A stretch of 64,000 nt of DNA from an uncultured Flavobacteriaceae bacterium (GCA_937136455.1 CAKZOO010000059.1:1-64000), one strand, 5' to 3'. Numbered from the stretch's first letter, positions 29,439 to 39,060 are shown. Notes: a model not told the origin generated them from the letters alone. Numbers and translations: made by a program.

Positions 29439-30054
29439 TCGTACCAAAATGCTAGAAGCCTTACCTAGGGCTTCTGGTGAAAGATTGAAAGCAAAATACC
29501 TCTGTAATTGTGGAGTAATATTTATAGCTCAAGTAAGAAATGTTACGTCAGGAAGAACAACATCTTGTGGGTGTTTATTGAAGAAGTTAGTAGGAGAATA
29601 TGCCACTACAAAACACCCACTATATTTCACCTATGAAGGAATGATAGCACGTTGTTATAGAAAATCTCATCATGCTTACAAAAATTATGGAGGAAGAGGG
29701 ATTGCAGTTTGTAGTTCATGGTTGGAATCTTTTTCTAATTTTGTAAAAGATATGGGAGAAAAACCTACACCTGAACATACATTAGATCGTATAGATAATA
29801 ATAAAGATTATTCACCAGAAAATTGTAAATGGTCAACACCTAAAGAGCAATCTTCTAATAAAAGGAATAATGTAAAATATACTTATAACGGTTTAACATT
29901 AACAGCTACAGATTGGTCTTTACGTCTTGGTGGAAATCGTCATCTTGTCAGAGACAGGATTAAGAATGGTATGGATATAGAAAAAGCCATAAGTACACCA
30001 GTTCGTAAATCAAAAGGAGGAACTTGTATGAGCAACCAAGTTATAGAAAAATAG
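29431..30054 (+). CDS. HNH homing endonuclease
   Basis: CNCGV...TTSCGCL, YEGMIARCY, YGGRGIAVCSSW, HTLDRIDNNKDYSPENCKWSTPKEQSSNKRNN. Confidence 0.85.
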   Translation: MANRTKMLEALPRASGERLKAKYLCNCGVIFIAQVRNVTSGRTTSCGCLLKKLVGEYATTKHPLYFTYEGMIARCYRKSHHAYKNYGGRGIAVCSSWLESFSNFVKDMGEKPTPEHTLDRIDNNKDYSPENCKWSTPKEQSSNKRNNVKYTYNGLTLTATDWSLRLGGNRHLVRDRIKNGMDIEKAISTPVRKSKGGTCMSNQVIEK

Positions 30055-30584
30055 CAAATAAGACAAAACATGTTGGGGTTATCCGCCCCACTGTTCCTCA
30101 TCCTCAAATATTTTGGGGTACAATAGATGAAGTAGCGGCTCATTTAGGTATTTCTAGAAGAGCCACTGTTTCACTTTTAGATGGTGTCACTAAATCAACT
30201 CGAAAAGGTCATAGGGCAATGACTGAAGAGGAACAAGAAAAATATTATCAACCACCAAAGCCACCTAAAAAGAAACCTTCCAAAAGAAACACAAACTATA
30301 ATCAAAAAATGTATTGGAAGATTACCTTTTTCAAAGATTGGAAGAAAGGTGAACCCTATCCCCAAGAACCTGATCGTATATTCTCAGGAACTCCGCAAGA
30401 ATTTGTAAGATTTACTAACTGCAATATTGGTCAAATTTATCGACTAATAAACTGGCATGATGGTAATGAAGAAAAATATCCATTAAAGTCAATCAAAGGC
30501 TGGACTATTGCCCGTATTAGACGGTATACTGAACCTTATAAACGTAAACCACGTAAATCTAAGGAGTCAGAAGATGCAGCGTAA
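30024..30584 (+). CDS. Hypothetical protein with HTH-like N-terminal region
   Basis: GTIDEVAAHLGISRRATVSLLDG. Confidence 0.5.
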   Translation: MYEQPSYRKIANKTKHVGVIRPTVPHPQIFWGTIDEVAAHLGISRRATVSLLDGVTKSTRKGHRAMTEEEQEKYYQPPKPPKKKPSKRNTNYNQKMYWKITFFKDWKKGEPYPQEPDRIFSGTPQEFVRFTNCNIGQIYRLINWHDGNEEKYPLKSIKGWTIARIRRYTEPYKRKPRKSKESEDAA

Positions 30585-31257
30585 GAATTATTCCAAAGCT
30601 CAAATATATTTAACAGAATGTACTCATCCTCAATACACTAATCTACGGTATATTGGTTTAGATACTAAATGTGATCCTAATTACCTAGGAAGCTCTGTAG
30701 CGTTAAAGTGGTGGATAAACTACCTAGGACGCAACAACTTCACTAAAACGGTCTTAGAAGAGATTACAGGCACTATGACAGAGCTTTGTAGTATCGAACA
30801 AAAGTATATCCTTGAACATGATGCTGTTAGAAGTCCATTTTATTTCAATATGAATGGTGGAAGTAGAGCCGCATCTATAGAAGATATGGTTATTGATATG
30901 AATTACATAGTCAGACCAACTTCTACCTTGTCTCAAACATTTGTGGATAAAACTATTTCTGATATGAGAGAATCAATGGGCTTCTTCAGTCACTCAAAAC
31001 GTCAATTAGCAAGCCGTGTACTATGTATGATGCTTTACGGTTATATCAAATATGATCAGTGCGAATTTGAATACAATAGTTATACACATTATGGCACTTG
31101 CAAACCTGAAGATTTTCAAGATATACTTTCAGCACTTAGTAATTTAAACATTGCTAATTCAGGTCTAGGTAATATTATTCCTACAGAGGAATTTTTGGAT
31201 AGTTTACCTGAACTTTCACATGAACATTTTAGTGTTCAATTAACCCAAAACCATTAA
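30574..31257 (+). CDS. GIY-YIG-like (Seg-type) endonuclease, putative
   Basis: IYLTECTHPQYTNLRYIGLDTKCDPNYLGSS...FTKTVLEEI...CSIEQKYILEHDAVRSPFYFNMNGG; start set at MQRKNYSK. Confidence 0.6.
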   Translation: MQRKNYSKAQIYLTECTHPQYTNLRYIGLDTKCDPNYLGSSVALKWWINYLGRNNFTKTVLEEITGTMTELCSIEQKYILEHDAVRSPFYFNMNGGSRAASIEDMVIDMNYIVRPTSTLSQTFVDKTISDMRESMGFFSHSKRQLASRVLCMMLYGYIKYDQCEFEYNSYTHYGTCKPEDFQDILSALSNLNIANSGLGNIIPTEEFLDSLPELSHEHFSVQLTQNH

Positions 31258-31266
31258 GGAGATATA

Positions 31267-31725
31267 ATGGCACAAACAACTATGAATGCAGCGCTAGGTA
31301 ATATCAAGCGTAACTATTCAAAAGAGGATTACAACCCTTTTAAAATGATGGAATATATCTATGACAATTGCCTACATCAAGGTGCAGGTCATACTGTATT
31401 AATCGTTGGTTATTCAGATCGCTTTGTTAATGAAAGTCTACGAGCATGGCAACATGTTCTAGTGGATAAAAATTTACTTAAAGATGGTGATCCTATTCCA
31501 ACACTTTCAGCTACACAAGAGTTTGTAACTCACACTGGTACTGTGTTACAATTCAAATTCTTCAAAGATGAAGCACAACATCAAATGGCTTTTTACGAGG
31601 CAACTAAAGGTGTAACAACACTTGCACTTTGTAGTGAATACAAATCTGCGGATTTCTTGAATGTTATTCGAGAAGCACAGGCAGATAGTAATGTGTACGA
31701 TTTTTCAAAAAATAATGAAAAATAA
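31267..31725 (+). CDS. Hypothetical protein
   Basis: 152 aa with AAGGAGA RBS. Confidence 0.65.
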   Translation: MAQTTMNAALGNIKRNYSKEDYNPFKMMEYIYDNCLHQGAGHTVLIVGYSDRFVNESLRAWQHVLVDKNLLKDGDPIPTLSATQEFVTHTGTVLQFKFFKDEAQHQMAFYEATKGVTTLALCSEYKSADFLNVIREAQADSNVYDFSKNNEK

Positions 31726-31726
31726 G

Positions 31727-31754
31727 TTGACACAGAGAATCTAAGTGATAAACT
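31727..31754 (+). promoter_or_regulatory. Sigma70-like promoter
   Basis: TTGACA-N16-TAAACT. Confidence 0.45.
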
Positions 31755-31757
31755 TAC

Positions 31758-31790
31758 AGGCAATCAGATAACAACTGGTTGCCTATTTTT
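31758..31790 (+). terminator. Terminator
   Basis: AGGCAA...TTGCCT then ATTTTT. Confidence 0.65.
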
Positions 31791-31811
31791 CGCAAACAAA
31801 AGGAGGTCTTT

Positions 31812-32141
31812 ATGATCATTGAAAATAATATTGAAATTGTAGCTCCTACAGCTATCTTATTTATCTTATTGTGTTACTGGATTATCAAGAAAGTAACAAC
31901 ACCAGTAGCTAGTGAAGAAGTTCCGACATTTACAGAGGGTTTAAGTGAACTTTCTGAACCAAAGATTAAAGCGGTAACTGAGTCTCGCTATGTTGAAAAG
32001 AAAGCAAGTCGTACTCACAAAGATGTAAACCGTTGGGGTCGTTGGCGTTGTACTTTGACAAATGGTAAAGAAGTTACACGTATGGGTCAGCTATCAAATG
32101 TAATTAAAGCTGATGTAAAATCTTACCGAGAAATCAAGTAA
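31812..32141 (+). CDS. Small membrane protein
   Basis: IVAPTAILFILLCYWII TM segment; AGGAGG RBS. Confidence 0.6.
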   Translation: MIIENNIEIVAPTAILFILLCYWIIKKVTTPVASEEVPTFTEGLSELSEPKIKAVTESRYVEKKASRTHKDVNRWGRWRCTLTNGKEVTRMGQLSNVIKADVKSYREIK

Positions 32142-32168
32142 TTTAATTAAAAGTTTGGAGAAAACATT

Positions 32169-32366
32169 ATGAGTACATTTTTTATCATTTCAGTAATCAT
32201 CTTATTAATCTATACCTTTGTAGGTTATAAGGTTTACAAACAATCAAACAGCTTTTCTAAGCACATGATTTGGGGGTGGTTGCCAATGGTTTTCTTATGC
32301 TGGTGTGTTAAAAGTGGTTTTATTCCATTTGGTTGCCAACCAACTAAAGGTACAGCCAATGGTTAA
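32169..32366 (+). CDS. Small membrane protein
   Basis: FFIISVIILLIYTFVGYKVY and WLPMVFLCWCV TM segments. Confidence 0.6.
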   Translation: MSTFFIISVIILLIYTFVGYKVYKQSNSFSKHMIWGWLPMVFLCWCVKSGFIPFGCQPTKGTANG

Positions 32367-32682
32367 GAAGCCTGAAGTAGAAGCGAGTGTACATCTCTTA
32401 AAAACACTTCCTGAAAACTTTAATAAAGTAGCAACTGGTGTAATGTCTTTTCAATTAAGAAAGAATGACCGAGACTACAAATTAAATGATATTCTTGTAC
32501 TCCAAGAATATGTAGGTTCAGTACATGATGAAGATCAGTACACAGGTAGACAATTTGTATGTCGAGTTAATTGCATCTTGACTGAAGATGATGGGTTACA
32601 ACAAAACTATGTACTCTTGAATATCTCCAAAATTCATTTATTTGGAAATAGGGCAGGGTTAAGGTATGAAACCAAACTATGA
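32305..32682 (+). CDS. Hypothetical protein (start likely internal, MVKKPEVEASVH)
   Basis: FQLRKNDRDYKLNDILVLQEY...YTGRQFVCRVN (DUF3850-like pattern). Confidence 0.5.
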   Translation: MLKVVLFHLVANQLKVQPMVKKPEVEASVHLLKTLPENFNKVATGVMSFQLRKNDRDYKLNDILVLQEYVGSVHDEDQYTGRQFVCRVNCILTEDDGLQQNYVLLNISKIHLFGNRAGLRYETKL

Positions 32683-32845
32683 AACTAGTTACCAATTTTG
32701 TGAAGGTTGTGAACGTAGAATACATAAAAGCTTATTTGAAGATAAACAACGCTGTAATTCTTGTCGTGGCTTTTGGGCAGATGGTACTAAGATGCAAAAG
32801 GTGAAACGGGCAAAATCAGGAGAAGAAGAGATTGTCAACACCTAA
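32666..32845 (+). CDS. Small zinc-ribbon protein not in ORF track
   Basis: MKPNYETSYQFCEGCERRIHKSLFEDKQRCNSCRGFW; two CxxC knuckles. Confidence 0.55.
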   Translation: MKPNYETSYQFCEGCERRIHKSLFEDKQRCNSCRGFWADGTKMQKVKRAKSGEEEIVNT

Positions 32846-33170
32846 AATAATTATTGGTAGAGTAGGTTACTGTCCAAAAGGTTATGCACCTTACAGATGT
32901 GACCGAAATACCAATAGTCCTCTGAAAAATCCGTTTGGAGGTAAAAATAATCCTAAGAATGGTCGTGAGGAAGCCTGTAATCAATTCTCAGCGTATTTCT
33001 CGAAAGAAATGATAAATCGTACCAGTGAAGTACGAATCGCTGTCAGAAGGCTTCTCAGGCGCTTACAGAAAGGTGAAAAAGGTTTGTGTTTACAATGCCA
33101 TTGCTTTCCGTTAAGATGCCACACAGAAACAATTAAACAATATTTAGAGAAGGAGTTAGCAAATGGCTAA
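32832..33170 (+). CDS. DUF4326-like protein
   Basis: SPLKNPFGGKNN...RRLLRRLQKGEKGLCLQCHCFPLRCHTETIKQYL. Confidence 0.65.
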   Translation: MSTPKIIIGRVGYCPKGYAPYRCDRNTNSPLKNPFGGKNNPKNGREEACNQFSAYFSKEMINRTSEVRIAVRRLLRRLQKGEKGLCLQCHCFPLRCHTETIKQYLEKELANG

Positions 33171-33549
33171 AACATTAATCCGTAACAAAGTACACGAAAA
33201 TGCACAAAAGAAAGGTGAAGCTCTTCCAGTAACAGTAGCTATTGGTGAAGATGCATTGCAATCTCTTGTTGAGGATGCCGTAGAAGCTCATAGTGCAGAA
33301 TTCTTATCAGCAGTGGGTGATGGTCGTAGTTCTTTAGAAACTCTTCTTGAAACGGCTGGTACGGCTTTACAAGCTATGATTGCAGCTATTCGAGTACGTT
33401 ACCCTGAAGAGCAGTACACTATGTCTCAAATCGTAACAGCATCGGCAGCACAATCTCAAAAGAATGGAGATTTTGTTTTCCAAAAGGGTTTACAAGAAGG
33501 TAAGCTGCATGGTATTGTATTACACACTGAAGATGAACAAGGAAACTAA
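33163..33549 (+). CDS. Hypothetical protein
   Basis: 128 aa ORF. Confidence 0.6.
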   Translation: MAKTLIRNKVHENAQKKGEALPVTVAIGEDALQSLVEDAVEAHSAEFLSAVGDGRSSLETLLETAGTALQAMIAAIRVRYPEEQYTMSQIVTASAAQSQKNGDFVFQKGLQEGKLHGIVLHTEDEQGN

Positions 33550-33551
33550 TT

Positions 33552-33881
33552 ATGAATTTAATCTCTCTATCTGATAAACTTAAAAGTGAAATTTCACAAC
33601 TAAATGCACATTTTCAAAAGGTACGTGAAAATAAAGTCCTTGAAGATAACGAGCAATTAGAAGGTACAGTTGACACCTTCGTAAGTCTTGCAGGTTTTAA
33701 GGATAATGCTGATGCTATTATCAATGTTGCCAATGTATTAGATCAGGGTTTTAATATCGAATCATTGAACCTACACGAATCTATTGAACTAGCAAGCTCT
33801 AAAATGGTATTAGAAAAAACACTTGAAGAGTGTGGTTATCCAGTACAATATGAACCTGAGCCTGAAACAAAATGGCAATAG
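33552..33881 (+). CDS. Hypothetical protein
   Basis: 109 aa ORF. Confidence 0.6.
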   Translation: MNLISLSDKLKSEISQLNAHFQKVRENKVLEDNEQLEGTVDTFVSLAGFKDNADAIINVANVLDQGFNIESLNLHESIELASSKMVLEKTLEECGYPVQYEPEPETKWQ

Positions 33882-34099
33882 ACTTTGAAAACAAACGCCC
33901 AAGGATAGGAGATACGATTAAATATGTAAATCCTAAATCCTCAAGAGGCGGAAGTAGATACATTGTAATCGGATACCCTATGGATAAGCAACGTGATGGG
34001 TCTTGGGAAGAAAAGATTTGTTACAAAAGTATTGACACAGGTATGGAGTTTACAAGATCATTTGACTTGTTGGATAAATTTGAATTAGTGGAGCAATAG
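33872..34099 (+). CDS. Hypothetical protein
   Basis: 75 aa ORF, overlapping start. Confidence 0.55.
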   Translation: MAIDFENKRPRIGDTIKYVNPKSSRGGSRYIVIGYPMDKQRDGSWEEKICYKSIDTGMEFTRSFDLLDKFELVEQ

Positions 34100-34101
34100 C
34101 T

Positions 34102-34380
34102 TTGAAAAAGTTTGGAATTTACTTATTAGAGTATTTACTTATTCGACCTTTCAAGTTTTGGAAGATTCGTGGGTATGAAGTTGAAATCAAATATGAACCA
34201 CTTCATACACCTGCTATGGGTTTTGAACCACCACAAAATACGGTGAAAAAGTTCAAACTATACAATGATGCAGTTGATTATTTCAATATTGAAATAGAGA
34301 AACCTTTGTATGACAGTATCGAATTGTTTTATATTGACAACAAAGGTAATCGAGTTAAAGTTAAAAGTCTACGGTGGTAG
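34102..34380 (+). CDS. Hypothetical protein
   Basis: 92 aa ORF. Confidence 0.55.
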   Translation: MKKFGIYLLEYLLIRPFKFWKIRGYEVEIKYEPLHTPAMGFEPPQNTVKKFKLYNDAVDYFNIEIEKPLYDSIELFYIDNKGNRVKVKSLRW

Positions 34381-34406
34381 CCCTAACGGGTTATCACCAT
34401 TTTTTC
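34373..34406 (+). terminator. Rho-independent terminator overlapping end of upstream ORF
   Basis: GGTGGTAGCCC-TAAC-GGGTTATCACC-ATTTTTT, 11-bp stem. Confidence 0.85.
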
Positions 34407-34421
34407 GTAATTGGAGGTTTT

Positions 34422-34709
34422 ATGTCACTAGAATTGATATTATCTATGGTAGGTTTATTGGTACTTTGCTTTGTACAAAACATTGCATTCAGTTTAGTAA
34501 GCCGTAGTCGTAACCGTAATCACAAAGGTTACTTAATTGCTTGCTCTATTTTCAGCAATGGTGTATTCTTTGCCACACTAGGTATTTTAGTTAAATCAGA
34601 CCTTGATCCGATTATGGCAATACCATATATTATTGGTTCTGTTTCAGGTTCAGTAGTTGGTACTGATATTGCCATTTATATTGAGAAGAAACTAGGAGTA
34701 AAAATGTAA
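34422..34709 (+). CDS. Multi-pass membrane protein (DUF5698/YebE-like topology), hypothetical
   Basis: MSLELILSMVGLLVLCFVQNIAFSLVSRSRNRNHKG... TM-rich. Confidence 0.6.
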   Translation: MSLELILSMVGLLVLCFVQNIAFSLVSRSRNRNHKGYLIACSIFSNGVFFATLGILVKSDLDPIMAIPYIIGSVSGSVVGTDIAIYIEKKLGVKM

Positions 34710-34957
34710 TGAACAACCTTAAGGTAGATGTGATTAGTCTGTTAGAAACAATGCAAAGGTATTGTAAGGGCGAGGTGAATGTTAGTTTTAGTGTTTCACC
34801 TGATTGTCAATTTACTGTACACTATTGGGTGATAAAAGATGAAAAGAAAGTGTCTCAGACATTTTGCTATTGCCTTGGTCATTTGAAATTATGTAAGATA
34901 CCTGCTAGTGAAATACTCTTTAAAGATTTTGAACGATTTGTAAGGAGTATACGATGA
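34709..34957 (+). CDS. Hypothetical protein
   Basis: 82 aa ORF. Confidence 0.55.
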   Translation: MNNLKVDVISLLETMQRYCKGEVNVSFSVSPDCQFTVHYWVIKDEKKVSQTFCYCLGHLKLCKIPASEILFKDFERFVRSIR

Positions 34958-35223
34958 AGGTAATCTGTATAGGTGGTACAAATGATGGAAAAGTTGTAAA
35001 TGTAAGAAACGGTTGGACTCTCTTTGATCTTCCCGAAGAAACTTTATCAATGGAAAGGTATTCAATGGTAGAAGGTAAAGAAGCTTGTACTGAAACTTAT
35101 AAAGTTGAAAATTATATTATTGAAAATTTTTGTGTGAACAATAGAACTTTTCAAATTGCAAGACATTCTAGTTTGACTCTAGAAGAAAGTTTTGTTAAGC
35201 TGTTAGATAATTACAAACCATAA
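34954..35223 (+). CDS. Hypothetical protein
   Basis: 89 aa; MKVICIGGTNDGKVV. Confidence 0.55.
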   Translation: MKVICIGGTNDGKVVNVRNGWTLFDLPEETLSMERYSMVEGKEACTETYKVENYIIENFCVNNRTFQIARHSSLTLEESFVKLLDNYKP

Positions 35224-35232
35224 GGAATCAAT

Positions 35233-35421
35233 ATGAAATCAATTCGATTAACTTGCACACTACCAATTGCTAAAGAACATAAGGCTGTAGAAGGTTCAGA
35301 ATGGCATGGCTGTGTAGATCATGTAACATCTTACAAGAAGAAGGGTGTAAAGGTAAATGGCCCTGAAGGTATTTTTGTAGCCCTAGAGGGTGAATATGTT
35401 GTAATTGAGAAAGGAGAATAA
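35233..35421 (+). CDS. Hypothetical protein
   Basis: 62 aa, AAGGAATC RBS. Confidence 0.5.
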   Translation: MKSIRLTCTLPIAKEHKAVEGSEWHGCVDHVTSYKKKGVKVNGPEGIFVALEGEYVVIEKGE

Positions 35422-35422
35422 T

Positions 35423-35824
35423 ATGTTGTTTGTAGAATCGAGAGCTAAGCGACACCTTAAAAAGTTTTTAATTAAATTTCTTGAAAACCCTCATAGTGTA
35501 GATCGTCAACATGGATTATGTGACAACCTACGTATACAGATGAATAAACACTATTATGTCAAACTCAATGACAGGTCGCACCCTATTGTAACTAAGGCTA
35601 GACATTTGTTTCGTGATTTATCTGTAGGTTGGCCCTTACATTCAGGAAGTGCTGGTTTTCCTATCAGAGATAAGGCAGAGGTGGTTTGGAAAGATTGTGG
35701 CCCTCATTGTCCTTCTGCTACAATTCAATATTTTTCTTGTGAAAAGTATAAAGGTCGTCAATTAGAATTACGTATACAGTTGGCTAAGTATATACTTTCT
35801 AAACTAGGATATTATTATGGGTAA
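35423..35824 (+). CDS. Hypothetical protein
   Basis: start set at MLFVESRAKR after GGAGAATAAT. Confidence 0.55.
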   Translation: MLFVESRAKRHLKKFLIKFLENPHSVDRQHGLCDNLRIQMNKHYYVKLNDRSHPIVTKARHLFRDLSVGWPLHSGSAGFPIRDKAEVVWKDCGPHCPSATIQYFSCEKYKGRQLELRIQLAKYILSKLGYYYG

Positions 35825-36452
35825 ATTTCGTGACTTTAACTTTTATGAAAGCAAATCATGGAAGGTCTTAAAAGAACGGGCAAAGAAAGAGCTTGACAAA
35901 GAATTAACTTCAATGCAAGATGCTTATACTTTTACAACATCAAGTGCAAGTCCTCAAGACTTCTTTGAAGAACTTTTAGAAACTTATTGGACAGAAGAAC
36001 AAGTACCGTTGTTAGAAGATAAGCAATTACGCTATATTATGGCACAAATCCATGCTATGATGTGTGCAACTTGGGCTAATAAGCAAATTGCAGAGAAGTA
36101 CACAAGTAAGATTGATGAGTTTTGGAAAACTACTCCAAGTAAAGATGCTGAAGAATTTTGTAACCACTACTTAGGTTCTAAAGGACATATGACCTATGAT
36201 AAGATACGCAGAAGTGACCACCAAAAACTAGCAGCCTCTTTTTGCACCAGTTATAAAAGATCAGGTAACTTTATATGGACTAGTTTAGGGGAGATGGATG
36301 TATCTTTCTTAAAAAGAGCTATCAAGATTGTTTGTTTAGAGCAATATAATTGGGTCTTGGATAAAGAAAAAAGACTACCAGTATACACAGAAAACATGGT
36401 AGAGTATATGGAAACAATACGTGTAGCAGCACGTAGAAAGGTTTTAATGTAG
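35817..36452 (+). CDS. Hypothetical protein
   Basis: 211 aa ORF. Confidence 0.65.
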   Translation: MGKFRDFNFYESKSWKVLKERAKKELDKELTSMQDAYTFTTSSASPQDFFEELLETYWTEEQVPLLEDKQLRYIMAQIHAMMCATWANKQIAEKYTSKIDEFWKTTPSKDAEEFCNHYLGSKGHMTYDKIRRSDHQKLAASFCTSYKRSGNFIWTSLGEMDVSFLKRAIKIVCLEQYNWVLDKEKRLPVYTENMVEYMETIRVAARRKVLM

Positions 36453-36487
36453 AAGTGGCGTAGCCACGCAGCCGAGACAATAACTTT

Positions 36488-36517
36488 GGCAGATGAAATT
36501 GTCTGCCTATTATTTAA
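36488..36517 (+). terminator. Terminator-like hairpin
   Basis: GGCAGA-TGAAATTG-TCTGCC-TATTATTT. Confidence 0.5.
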
Positions 36518-36534
36518 TCAATATTGGAGGTACT

Positions 36535-37008
36535 ATGAGTATACGATGTAAGTTAGGCATCCATGACTGGAAGATTACCAGAGAAGAATCTGGTGTTTGT
36601 AAGATCATGGTACAGGTTGAAGCTCAACGTACTTGTCAGCGTTGTGGTAAAATGCAAGAACAAGATACACATTGCCTTGGATTAAACCCACCTGAGTATA
36701 TTAAGAGTTGGCACAATATAGAGCCACCTAAGTTTGAGAAGCCTAAGCGTGATAAAAGGCAACCTAAAAAGCCCTTGTTTAATGATACATTATTGTTCAA
36801 GCAAGTGGCATGTTCAGTAGGTAAAGTTGAGGCATTAAACGAACTTCTAGCGGTATCTCGTTTTTGTAAATTTATGGGATTACCATTTGTAATAGATCAT
36901 CCATTACACCTAGCCTTTAATTGGAATAATACGCCTCAAGGTTACGACTATTGGAGACAAGTAAGTAAAGGTGTTGATACTTCTTATTGGCTAGAGTGGG
37001 ATCTTTAA
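36535..37008 (+). CDS. Hypothetical protein with zinc-knuckle-like motif
   Basis: CKLGIHDWK...RTCQRCGKMQEQDTHC; start at MSIRCKLG after GGAGG. Confidence 0.6.
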   Translation: MSIRCKLGIHDWKITREESGVCKIMVQVEAQRTCQRCGKMQEQDTHCLGLNPPEYIKSWHNIEPPKFEKPKRDKRQPKKPLFNDTLLFKQVACSVGKVEALNELLAVSRFCKFMGLPFVIDHPLHLAFNWNNTPQGYDYWRQVSKGVDTSYWLEWDL

Positions 37009-37380
37009 ATGAGCATAGTGTTTTACAATAAAGACCATCTAAAAGAGTTGGTATATAAAAACCTTCCGAAAGAGGGTAAAATTGAATTAACGCAAGATTA
37101 CCACTACACAGATAATCGCGGTAACTTGCATGTAATACCTAAAGGGTTTAAATCTGATGGGGCAAGTATTCCTAAGTGGCTTTGGAGTATTGCTGGTACA
37201 CCATTTGCACCTGATGTTATTCGTGCGGCTGTAGTACACGATTATTTATATTCAGTTAAATATGATAGAAAGCTTGCAGATCGTATCTTCCATGATATAC
37301 TGAAGGAAGATGGAGTTAACGTAGTAAAGCGTAGAGCTTATAAGACTGGTGTTAACTTATTTGGCTGGACATGTTATTAG
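37009..37380 (+). CDS. DUF1353 family protein
   Basis: IPKGFKSDGASIPKWLWSI...AAVVHDYLYSVKYDRKLADRIFHDIL. Confidence 0.75.
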   Translation: MSIVFYNKDHLKELVYKNLPKEGKIELTQDYHYTDNRGNLHVIPKGFKSDGASIPKWLWSIAGTPFAPDVIRAAVVHDYLYSVKYDRKLADRIFHDILKEDGVNVVKRRAYKTGVNLFGWTCY

Positions 37381-37577
37381 GAGATACTATGATTAAATTA
37401 ATAGATAAACTTTTATTTATAATCCTAACCCTTATTGGTGTAATTGCATTGGTGTGTTTCTTGAAATGGCAAACACCTGTAGATTATTTCCTATACACTG
37501 ATTGGGAGGAAATAAGAGTAACTGGTTTAGTAGGAGTATTAGCTGGATTAGGACTGTACTACACCTATAAGGTTTAA
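37371..37577 (+). CDS. Small membrane protein
   Basis: LLFIILTLIGVIALVCFL and VGVLAGLGLYYTY. Confidence 0.5.
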   Translation: MLLGDTMIKLIDKLLFIILTLIGVIALVCFLKWQTPVDYFLYTDWEEIRVTGLVGVLAGLGLYYTYKV

Positions 37578-37591
37578 AAAAGGGAGATAAG

Positions 37592-37834
37592 ATGAAAGTA
37601 AAAGTAATTAAACCTGTTTCCGCTGATGCAGGTACATATGGCGGCATGAAAGATGTAGAGTGGGGTTCAGTAGTAGAAGCCCGTTGGATACGCCCTGAGA
37701 TGGCTTCTGAGCCTGATAAACCTACTAATGGCGTAATGATTCGTGGTGATGAATTCATACGTATAGGTGGTTGCCCAGAGGCTTTTAAGGGTAATCGAGA
37801 ACACCTTTTTGGCACTTTTGAGGTGGTAGAATAA
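37592..37834 (+). CDS. Hypothetical protein
   Basis: 80 aa ORF. Confidence 0.55.
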   Translation: MKVKVIKPVSADAGTYGGMKDVEWGSVVEARWIRPEMASEPDKPTNGVMIRGDEFIRIGGCPEAFKGNREHLFGTFEVVE

Positions 37835-38187
37835 TGGTACTATTAGAGTATCCTTTTATCTTACTTCATAGACCAATTGTAGTTGATATGAAATTAAAAA
37901 TACCTACTGGCAGGTATAAAGGATTTACCGCTAACTACATGATTAAGGTTAATGGAAGACCAATTTACTGTGGACAAAGTAAAGATGTGTTCAAACGTGT
38001 AGGTAAACACCGTTCTATGATGAAAAACCATAAAAAATTGGCTACAGGTGTTGACTTACCTGATTTAGATTGGCACAATGACCATATTACTTTTGAACTA
38101 TTTAACATGTATGCTGATTTGGCTGGCAGAAAGGAGTTAGAACAGCTTATACATGATGAATGTCCTGAATTATTATCAAATCCCTAG
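37834..38187 (+). CDS. GIY-YIG-like nuclease, putative
   Basis: NYMIKVNGRPIYCGQSKDVFKRVGKHRSMMK. Confidence 0.55.
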   Translation: MVLLEYPFILLHRPIVVDMKLKIPTGRYKGFTANYMIKVNGRPIYCGQSKDVFKRVGKHRSMMKNHKKLATGVDLPDLDWHNDHITFELFNMYADLAGRKELEQLIHDECPELLSNP

Positions 38188-38196
38188 GAGGTAACA

Positions 38197-38811
38197 ATGT
38201 TTGATGCAAATATGAGACACCTGTGTAAAGGACTTAAATTCTTTGCTGAAGTACATGCAGTACGTGGCAATAGTCCGTTGGTCAATGAAGGTGTAAAGTC
38301 AGGTGATATTTTGTTATGTACAATGCTTAGTATCGGTAACTATAATCCACGTATCAAGGTACACTTTCCTAATGGACGTTCAATAATCACCCGTCACTGG
38401 GATCACCATGACGAAGATAAACTTTTAGACACTATGCTGGTGTTTAGTGGTATTTTAAAAGATGATGGTACATTTGGTAGCTTCATTGAAGATTGCTGGA
38501 AAACTAAAGCACAGAATCTTATGGAAAAATTTAAAAAGGCTGGCAAGCGAAAACTTATCAAGGCAACTGATGACTGGTATCCTTGCTTTCCTCAAAATAT
38601 GGTAGAGCTTTCATTCGCTAAGTTACAACGTGATAAGGAAGATAAGACCGATACTTACCGTGTAGCTGTGTGGGGTATGGATGATATGGGCATGGATAAA
38701 GATTTTCACTCAGATGATCCTACTGAAGCACTGGCACTGTATAATAAATTGGCAAGTATTGATTCAGTGAGTACTGAATACTTAACAACCCTTGGGTTTG
38801 AATCTTTTTAA
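38197..38811 (+). CDS. Hypothetical protein
   Basis: 204 aa; GGAGG RBS. Confidence 0.65.
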   Translation: MFDANMRHLCKGLKFFAEVHAVRGNSPLVNEGVKSGDILLCTMLSIGNYNPRIKVHFPNGRSIITRHWDHHDEDKLLDTMLVFSGILKDDGTFGSFIEDCWKTKAQNLMEKFKKAGKRKLIKATDDWYPCFPQNMVELSFAKLQRDKEDKTDTYRVAVWGMDDMGMDKDFHSDDPTEALALYNKLASIDSVSTEYLTTLGFESF

Positions 38812-38820
38812 GGAGAAAAT

Positions 38821-39060
38821 ATGAGTTGGTCAGAAATTTTAGATAGAGCTACTTTGGCAGCAGATATTTGGGGAGTATTTCTATTCACCATCATGTTAAT
38901 AATTACTTGGTGCTTAGGTACTGAAGAAAAGCGTCACCGTTGGAATCAATCAATTTACCAATACTACCTTAGATTACCATTCCTTGTAGGTGTTTGGGCT
39001 TGGATTCTTTCAGTGGTATGTTACACTACAGCAATTGTAGTAAGGTATGGTGTAGCATGA
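38821..39060 (+). CDS. Small membrane protein
   Basis: two TM segments. Confidence 0.6.
   Translation: MSWSEILDRATLAADIWGVFLFTIMLIITWCLGTEEKRHRWNQSIYQYYLRLPFLVGVWAWILSVVCYTTAIVVRYGVA

Noticed and set aside
34310-34507. Plus ORF 34310-34507
   Set aside because: Overlaps a strong terminator and two better-supported ORFs in other frames.
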